Assembly (NCBI GenBank): GCA_021234155.1
Contig: JAJEKV010000017.1
Coordinates: 19,891,937 to 19,955,936 of the forward strand
Reading direction: 5' to 3'
Length of the DNA: 64,000 bases
DNA from: Isoetes taiwanensis
Lineage: Eukaryota > Streptophyta > Lycopodiopsida > Isoetales > Isoetaceae
A model generated the notes under the pieces. The model saw only the letters and a program-made list of their open reading frames with translations. It searched no databases and had not been told where the DNA came from. Both the position numbers and the translations under genes were made by a program. Numbering within the stretch: the stretch's first letter is position 1; every line of letters starts with the position of its first letter. Shown here one piece after another: positions 57,540 through 64,000 of the stretch.

Positions 57540-59434
57540 AGATATGAAGAAAATTCTAAGTATTGAGGAGCTATTAAGGAAAGGTATCAGGCTGAAAGAG
57601 AATCTAGGCCGGTGAGCACCCTTGCCAAATCCTTTAGCCAAAACTAGCCACCCTTGATTTTTCCCAAATTTTTGAGCCTATCTCCTATTTTTCCTTGAAT
57701 TTCCCCTATCACGGGCCAAATATTCCCCAAAAATGCCTAAAATCTATACCTTTGCCAAGTGGCATCCTAGTCATCATCCTAAAGTGCCAAAGATGTCAAA
57801 AAGTCAAGTGAAAGTCAAAATAAAAAGTCAAAAGGCACACTTTCCAAAAATACCCTTGCCATGTCATCAAGAGTCAAAATGCCACCTAGGATGGCCACCT
57901 TGCTCACCAAAATGCTTTGTCATCCAACTTTGGTTATATCTTTTGCCACTTGGGTCAAAATCATGCCACCTCATCAAAAATGTCAAGGGGCATTTAAAAT
58001 TTCGAAAATCCACTTGGGCAAAAGCCATGTTTGACCTTGCCACATCATCCTTCATTATGCCAAGTCATCATTTCATCATGTCCAAATACCATTGATTCAT
58101 CTTTTTTTTAAGCCAAAAAATCAAAGTGCCATTTTTCAAAACTTGACCACATCACCATGTTGCCCCAATGAAAATATGCCACCGGCACAAAAAAATTTCC
58201 AAAAAAGACCTTATATAGACCTTTGAATTCCAATTCTTGGGAATCGTGCCCTTTGAAAAAAATATAAAAAAATTGTCCTATTCTACCCCCCCCCTACCTA
58301 GATTCCTTTTCAGCCAATCACCCCCCTCCACGTGGCTCACCCGGGCGTGTGGGGCGGTGGAGGTACCGAATCCCACGTGGGCAAGACACGTCAATTTAAT
58401 AGTTAGCCCGGATCGAGCTATATATACCTGGGCTGACTTTTTGATTTAGGCCTGTGGGATATATCCACTGAAGAAGATCTGGCAAAAAAACCATTAGGGT
58501 TCTATGATTCTCGGCTTCCCGCGCACTTTGAATGATGCGAGCGGTTAACCGATCATAACCGACTTCTGGAACCAATCGAATTATGAAAAGGATGCCGAAT
58601 TAATGGAGATCATACCAAGAACAGAGCATTGCCTATTTTTGGGAAAGAAGAGTTCGTGGCCATATGCAGACAAATTAGAGCTCTAACTACCCTGACACAG
58701 GTCTATAAAGATGATCCGACCCGTATTCCAATCAAGGAGAGGAGATTTTTGATTAGAAACCCGCCCTTGTTCTTGAAAGCAAAGATTTTGGAAGTTCTGA
58801 TACAAATTCTATTTCAGAGTGATCGAATGGATTACCTGACAAGAGTATTATGTTCCTAAGATAATCTGAGAAAAGTTTTCTTGAGCAATCCATGGTGTTT
58901 CCCCTTTTCTTCAATCGATTTCTGAGTGTTTTTTTCAAAAAAATAGTCTTTTCCCATTTTTTATGTGCCAGCCCACTTCTGGCGAACTTTGCCAAGAATT
59001 TCCCATCAATCCTGATCAACAAATGAGTTGAAATCAATTCAAACCATCTGATATCATCTAGATTTGGCTTAACAAATAGCTATTCTGCCAGAATTTGCTC
59101 ATATATTTCATTTGCATTCAAAGGAAATTTGACTGCATCCCAGAGCTTTTTCTTCAATCATTTTCACCACCTTGTTCCAGAAAACATCCTAGTTATACAC
59201 CTGCATTCACATATCACCTTATTTCCTCACATTTGCACATCTTTTCTCATCCCCTCACCACACATTTGGCTCTCTGCACCCTAAACACAGAATTTGGCAA
59301 GTATCTTTTAGAAAATCCCACAATTTAGAGATTTGTGCATCACAGTTTTTGCAAGGATTCTGTGAAAGGCAACATCTTTTGGAGGTCCTACCGGGATTCT
59401 CTAAAAAACTCTTGCAAAAAACTTGAGAGCCCTC
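57540..59434 (+). promoter_or_regulatory. Possible LTR/leader of the second Ty3/gypsy element
   Basis: CA/CT-rich stretch with many GCCA and TCATCA phrases (57720-58150), two G-boxes (CCACGTGG at 58330-58337 and CCACGTGG at 58373-58380), and TATATATA at 58419-58426. These look like the U3 and promoter of an LTR, with gag starting about 1 kb on. No LTR partner lies within the window, and no primer-binding site was recognised, so the call is tentative. Confidence 0.45.
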
Positions 59435-60190
59435 ATGGTGAGGCCTCCAAGGAAGACTGGTACAGATATGGATGGTAATGGGGAGCCTAGCCATGCTGAA
59501 GATATGCCTCTGGAGCCTGGATTGGCAGCGCCAAAGAAGCGGCCAAAGCCCGGCGCCCGGCAAAGCGACGGCACCTCTAGGCAACTATGCTGACCCTATC
59601 TTCAGGTTGGAGACGCCTCCTTCACAGCCTCTTTATGACAGAAAGAAACCCCTGGAGGTATTTCTAAACTCATTTGATGATTATTTTAGGAATCATGCTC
59701 CTAGAGGTATGACTAAGTGGAATTGTTCAAGCTTTCTTTATCTGATGATCTTGCTACTAAATGGTTTAACACTCAAAGAAAGATTTATGGTGTTCACACG
59801 TTTGAAGAGATGAGGAGAGATTCATTGATAGGTTTGGCTAATCAGTGACTCGAAACTTTGCTTCAGCAATTGCATTCTCTTTCTATTAGAAGTGATGAAA
59901 GCATAGAAGCTTATGTTGATAGATTTGGAGAGCATGTGATAAAGTGTGAGTCAAAAGGTGTTGATAATCCTCCTTTGCATTTGATCACTGCTTTCTTGCA
60001 TGGTTTGAAGTTCGACCCCCGCTTTTACAAGAAGTTAATGAAGATACATCAACAACAACGTTTTGAGACCTTACCAAGGGTATTTTCCAAAGCAATTGAG
60101 ATCAGCAGGCTGAGGGCTGCATTTTCTACTTTTGAGCACGTTGATCTTGATTATTTCAATGATTTAGAGACTAACTATGAACCCGTGTAA
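59435..60190 (+). pseudogene. gag: Gag of the second Ty3/gypsy element
   Basis: Likely start at 59435 (MVRPPRKTGTDMDGNGEPSH). The frame shifts near 59580 into PLEVFLNSFDDYFRNHAPRG, then near 59750 into WFNTQRKIYGVHTFEEMRRD, a TGA near 59846, and finally the open piece 59858-60190 (LLQQLHSLSIRSDESIEAYV, LITAFLHGLKFDPRFYKKLM). Capsid-like gag of Ty3/gypsy elements. Broken. Confidence 0.8.
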
Positions 60191-60225
60191 TACAATGGAA
60201 GAAGAAAAATTCTTTTGAAGAAGAT

Positions 60226-60567
60226 ATGAGAGAAGAGATCTCTAAGTTGCAAGCTACTAACCTTAAAATTGCAACCGAACATGCCAGACTGCAGACACTT
60301 ATGGAGGTTACCAAGCAACTCTTCGAGCTCAAGAAGGCTCCAAAGACCCGAGATGAGGCATCTGACTTCAAGTCTTCAGATCCTACACAAAGTAGAAAGC
60401 ATTGTACCTACTGTAAGAAATCAGGCCATTTAGAAAGTAGTTGCTGGTCCAAGCCTTGCCCTAAATGTGATAAAAAGGGTCACACTGGTAAGGAGTGCCC
60501 TGTTTGTTCATATTGTAAAGAAACAGCCATTATGAAGACAGGTGCAAGATCAAAGAGTATATGTTGA
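60226..60567 (+). pseudogene. Gag zinc knuckles
   Basis: A short coiled region (ISKLQATNLKIATEHARLQT) is followed by two intact CCHC knuckles at residues 60-73 and 78-91 (C-x2-C-x4-H-x4-C). A third starts CSYCKE and loses its histidine through a frame change. Binds element RNA. Confidence 0.85.
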
Positions 60568-60959
60568 AAGATAAAGGTAAGATCAGATGCATCCTCTTCT
60601 CATCTTTGTTTCTCCGATTCACGAGAGAAGGAGGTGATGAATTTCGAAGAGAAGAAGAGGTCTTGGCTGCTGGTACTCCCTATAGCCTAAGATCCAGACC
60701 TCAGCAAGCCAACATGCCTAGAAATAGCATAGCTCCTCTGCCCTCTGTGGTTCTGAGCCCAGCCACCTCAATGACAGCCCTCTTTGGTTAGGTGAAGTTG
60801 ACCAGTGTTGAAGTCTACCGTAGTCACCCTAGATGTTTTGACCTTGTTAAGAATAGCACCTTCCTATAGAGAGCGTGTCAAAACACTTATAGAGGAGAAT
60901 TCGAACCCGTTGTCCACAACATTTCTAGAGTTGGGAAAGACCACGTATATTTTCATGTG

Positions 60960-61280
60960 AAGCTCAAGTCAAAGGTAAAAACACTCTCTAAAGTCATCTT
61001 GGATGGAGGTTCGTAGGTATAAATATCATGCCTTTACATGTTATGGACTCTTTAGGGTTAAAAATCACTTCTGAAGCCCCAATTATTCTAAAATCTTTTG
61101 CTAATGAGAGTGTACAACCAAAAGGAGTCGTTAATGATGTCTTGACAGATGTAGGGGGTATCAAGATGACCCTGGACTTTGTTGTAGTACGTTTCCTTCT
61201 CATTGGCAGCTATGACCTTCTTTTTAGGCGAAAATGGCTCGTGGTGGTTTCGCAAAGCAGATTGGGGAGGAGGTAAATGC
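60960..61280 (+). pseudogene. Protease of the second element
   Basis: KVILDGGS at about 61000-61015 is the aspartic protease active site (DGGS or DTGA type), then a stop or frame change. NIMPLHVMDSLGLK and DVGGIKMTLDFVVVRFLLIG follow, ending YDLLFRRKWL where LLGRxWL is usual. The frame breaks in the active-site loop argue against activity. Confidence 0.75.
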
Positions 61281-61439
61281 ACAATAACAGATGGTAAGCA
61301 AGAAGTCACACTCTACAACCAGGAAGGTAAACTCCAAGAAGAATTTGCTTTTTCAATTGATGATGCACTAATTTATAAAGATGTAGGTGTGTACAACATC
61401 TATGTAGACCCACTTTTGGAAGAAGAAGAGCAAAAGTTT

Positions 61440-61830
61440 GATGAGCATACTCATACATTGTTCTTTGATGGCAGTTGTAGCGAAGTCGAGCCTAGCTTTG
61501 TCTTCTGCTGCCATCATTAAAAGCCCGTAGAGGCTTTGACAAAGGGCCAAAACAGAAGAATTCACAAAAATATAACCTCAAATGAGGCAGAGTATCAAGC
61601 TTTGATTGCAGGTCTCCAGGAAGCTTACATGATGGGAATCAAGAAGCTGAATATAAAGGGAGACTCTCAGCTCGTGTGCAATCAAGTCCAAGAGGTATAC
61701 CAAACCAAGCATTCAAGGTTAGTACAACTTAAAGAAGAGGTTTTGGGACTGTTAGACAAATTTGAGGCCTGGACTATAGAGCATATCCCTAGGCATTTGA
61801 ATAGTGAAGTAGACAAAGCTAGCTAAAGGT
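61440..61830 (+). pseudogene. RNase H-like domain placed before reverse transcriptase
   Basis: HTLFFDGSCS (first D) at about 61450-61485, then a damaged patch. Then EAEYQALIAGLQEAYMMGIK (E), IKGDSQLVCNQVQEVYQ (D) and IEHIPRHLNSEVDKAS (last D). The pattern fits the second, archaeal-type RNase H (RVT_3 family) found in plant Tat-clade Ty3/gypsy elements. In Tat elements it is normally after the retroviral RNase H; here it lies between protease and RT. Confidence 0.78.
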
Positions 61831-62029
61831 ACCATATTGGATTTTTAGTCAAGGAGCCTTTCGGGGAAGAAGAACTGAACCTCTCACAGACTTGCCCAAT
61901 TCTAACTATAGGGATAGAGGAAGCAAGCAGAGAGCAAGTCATTTGTATCCAAAAGAATGGCCAAACCAGAACCCTGAAAGTTGGTCCAAAAGCTCCTGAG
62001 CCTTGCTTCAACTCATTTCCTATGCTGTG

Positions 62030-62950
62030 TCAAGAATTCTCAGATGTCTTTGCTTGGGATTACTCAACTAAAAAGGAATTCCTCCCTCTAAAGCAAAATT
62101 CAAATAAAAGTAAAAAAGAAGGCTCGATCCTGTTGTGAGAATTAAGGAGGATAAATTCTGCCTTGCTGCCGCTAATCTATGAAGAATTAAAAACTATGGA
62201 GAGTTCTAAGCTGATATGTGAGACATTGGAACCTGAGTGGTTGTCTTGCATTGTGCCAGTCAAGAAGAGGAGTGGCCAACTTAGAATTTGTATTGATTAT
62301 AGAGATATCAATAAGGTTACTATCAAAGACTGCTACCCCCTACCGTTTCTAGAAGAAGTTTTGCATACCATGAGTGGAAAAGAAGTCTATTCTCTTATGG
62401 ATGGCTTCTCTGGTTTCAACCAAATAGAAGTTGATCCTTTATCACAGCCAAAAACCGCCTTCATCACACCTTGGGGAACTTATATGATGCTAAGAATGCC
62501 ATTTGGTTTGAAAAATGCCCCCTAACCTTCGGAGGGCAATGAACAATATTTTTGAGTCATTATCTCCCCAAGATTTCAGGGCTTTTCTTGATGATTTGAC
62601 TCTGGCCACCTCTTTGGAAGATCATCTAAAAACAATCACTAATATGTTTTCTTTGTGCAGATCCAGTGGTGTGAACTTAAATCCAAAGAAGTGTTTGTTT
62701 TTGACTGACAAAGGTGTGCTGTTAGGCCATCAGATATCAGAAGAAGGAGTTCAGATTGCTGCAGATAAGCTCACAGTAGTTCTCGACCTCCCAGTACCTA
62801 AAACATTGAAGCAGATCAAAGGTTTTGTTGGTACACTTCAAGGCTTGAGGATTTACATCCCAAATTTCTCTCACATTTTGAGACCTATCACCAAGCTCAC
62901 CAAAGTAGGGTATGTATCCAAAAATACAAGTCAAAAAGTACCAGGTTGAG
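62030..62950 (+). pseudogene. Reverse transcriptase of the second element
   Basis: LICETLEPEWLSCIVPVKKR, QLRICIDYRDINKVTIKDCY, YSLMDGFSGFNQIEVDP and MLRMPFGLKNAP are in one frame. A frame change at about 62518 leads to RRAMNNIFESLSPQDFRAFL, with the active site FLDD in place of Y/F-x-DD. KCLFLTDKGVLLGHQISEEG and IKGFVGTLQGLRIYIPNFSH follow. Copies element RNA to DNA. One frameshift in the catalytic domain. Confidence 0.9.
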
Positions 62951-63246
62951 TGGAATGGAGATTGCCAAAGGGCATTTGAATTGATCAAAGAAGAGCTCAG
63001 CAAGAAGGTAACACTTCTTGCCCCTAAACCAAATGAAGCTTTCCAAGTTTATGTAACAGTTACATCATTTGCTGTAGGATTAGCCTTATTTCAGAACAAA
63101 AGGGTACTAAATTATGCAGGCAAACAAAGGGTCGTTATTACCACAGGGTGAATTATCCAAATCCTAGAGAAGTCTCTTTGCCCCTAATATTTTTGACCTC
63201 TAAATTCCCCATCTTCTCGATGCAAGCTCCAAAGATTCAAGTCTAT
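62912..63246 (+). pseudogene. RNase H remnant after RT
   Basis: FELIKEELSKKVTLLAPKPN and FQVYVTVTSFAVGLALFQNK resemble the retroviral-type RNase H start, but the first catalytic aspartate position is not an acidic residue (TVTS). A stop follows at 63151. This decayed domain may explain the retention of a second RNase H upstream. Confidence 0.7.
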
Positions 63247-64000
63247 ATGAAGGTCAATCCTCTTCCAATGTTGTATGGTAAACAAGCCCTGAAGACCAAG
63301 TTCTATAAGTGGGCTGCCATGCTCCAAGACTTTGCCATTGAAGTCCACCTTGTCAAAACAGAAAAAGATCCGAGTAGTTTCATACCCTATGCCTTCTACA
63401 AATATGATTTGACCTCTGAAGAGGATCAAACAGAGGAAGAGGTATGTCATTTAACTGGAGAAGCCAGGTCTTGGATGCAACCTATTGTCAATTATCTAAA
63501 ACATCAAGAGGTCCCTGCCACATTTTCACCATCTGAGAAAGTTAAGTTTAGGAAAAGATGTCTAACATATGTGCTGGTTGAGGACATTTTATGTAGGAAG
63601 ATGCCTTCACAGATTTTGTTGAGGTGCTTGGCTGAAGAAGAACAGGTACAAGCTCTAAGACATGCTCATGATCTCTGCTGTGGTGGACACTATTCTATGG
63701 ATGCCACAGCCAAGAAAATTCTAAGTTCTGGATACTATTGGCCTACACTTCATCATGATGTCAAAAGGTACGTGCAGAGTTGTTCTGATTGTCAAAAGCA
63801 TGCCAGTAAACGCCTGAAGGTACCTCCCCTTTCACCTATTGTGGCCCCTGGCCCATTTCTTGTTTGGGGATTAGATTATGTTGGTCCTATACACCCATCT
63901 TCCTCTGCCAGACATGAATACATCCTAGTTGCTACAGACTTCTTCACTAAGTGGGCTGAAGCCATTCCATTGACAAGTGCCAATGCAGATACCACAGCAA
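63247..64000 (+). CDS. Integrase region of the second element, open to the window end
   Basis: Open from 63247 without a stop to 64000. The start is a linker (FYKWAAMLQDFAIEVHLVKT). The zinc-binding domain follows: ALRHAHDLCCGGHYSMDATA (H-x-H) then VQSCSDCQKHAS (C-x2-C). The DDE core begins at WGLDYVGPIHPSSSARHEYI (first D). The remainder lies outside the window. The frame is intact, unlike the upstream parts. Joins cDNA to host DNA. Confidence 0.88.
   Translation, partial: MKVNPLPMLYGKQALKTKFYKWAAMLQDFAIEVHLVKTEKDPSSFIPYAFYKYDLTSEEDQTEEEVCHLTGEARSWMQPIVNYLKHQEVPATFSPSEKVKFRKRCLTYVLVEDILCRKMPSQILLRCLAEEEQVQALRHAHDLCCGGHYSMDATAKKILSSGYYWPTLHHDVKRYVQSCSDCQKHASKRLKVPPLSPIVAPGPFLVWGLDYVGPIHPSSSARHEYILVATDFFTKWAEAIPLTSANADTTA

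Larger units (their letters stand above)
59435..64000 (+). mobile_element. Second Ty3/gypsy retrotransposon, truncated by the window
   Basis: Order gag, zinc knuckles, protease, RVT_3-type RNase H, RT, RNase H remnant, integrase. RT before integrase gives Ty3/gypsy, and the extra RNase H points to the Tat lineage or a relative. Several frame breaks in gag, protease and RT. It is not related closely to the first element, which has a chromodomain and no extra RNase H. Confidence 0.88.

Noticed and set aside
56531-58000. 5' terminus of Helitron 4
   Set aside because: No reverse complement of TCTTATATTATAAT was found in this stretch, so no end is claimed.
1-64000. CRISPR arrays, tRNA or rRNA genes
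   Set aside because: No regularly spaced identical repeats with unique spacers, and no tRNA B-box context beyond the retrotransposon primer-binding site.

Overview
The window is nuclear DNA of a land plant from a repeat-dense region. The evidence is plant-type telomere repeats (CCCTAAA), a fragment of a plastid-type pyruvate kinase gene with introns, a plant phospholipase D fragment, a TNP2-type CACTA transposon, Helitrons, and two Ty3/gypsy elements, one of them a chromovirus primed by initiator tRNA-Met. The species cannot be named from sequence alone. A ParB/DNA-methyltransferase-like gene and the unusual elements would fit a seedless plant such as a fern or lycophyte, but that is a guess.

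Layout. 1-5595: tandem array of a ~1.1 kb unit with two alternative spacer types. 5600-16400: decayed CACTA territory on the minus strand (TNP2, DUF4218 and DUF4216 regions), with arrays of GACGTC/CGCATGCG and CATATACG motifs, and two captured fragments of chromatin genes (a SET domain at 10.2-10.7 kb and a SNF2 ATPase at 14.0-14.7 kb). 16.7-19.6 kb: a broken gene joining a ParB-like N-terminus to a DNA-methyltransferase-like C-terminus. 20.8-21.6 kb: pyruvate kinase exons. 23.5-31.8 kb: two Helitrons joined exactly head to tail, the first carrying fragments of phospholipase D and a small heat-shock protein. 34.6-49.0 kb: a decayed coiled-coil gene split by a 13.2 kb LTR retrotransposon. 49.9-56.5 kb: a Helitron whose cargo is a ~1.25 kb purine tract, facing a Rep/helicase Helitron on the minus strand. 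57.5-64.0 kb: a second Ty3/gypsy element, cut by the window end.

The most striking object is inside the LTR retrotransposon. Between the primer-binding site and gag lies an intact 397-codon ORF. It begins with the first ten residues of histone H3 (counting Met) and ends with a full H3 histone fold, separated by ~300 residues of charged, proline-rich sequence. It has its own TATA box and telo-box and is flanked by five copies of a 74-bp double hairpin spaced ~205-215 bp. The same element ends pol with a chromodomain-like domain. It therefore encodes both an H3 carrying the K4 and K9 positions and a possible reader of H3 marks. A second, degraded accessory ORF of unknown function, also with its own TATA box and telo-box, follows the histone ORF.

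Most other coding traces are broken. LTR-to-LTR differences are clustered at CG-rich spots, and many frame breaks look similar, so some breaks could be consensus errors at methylated sites rather than real mutations.
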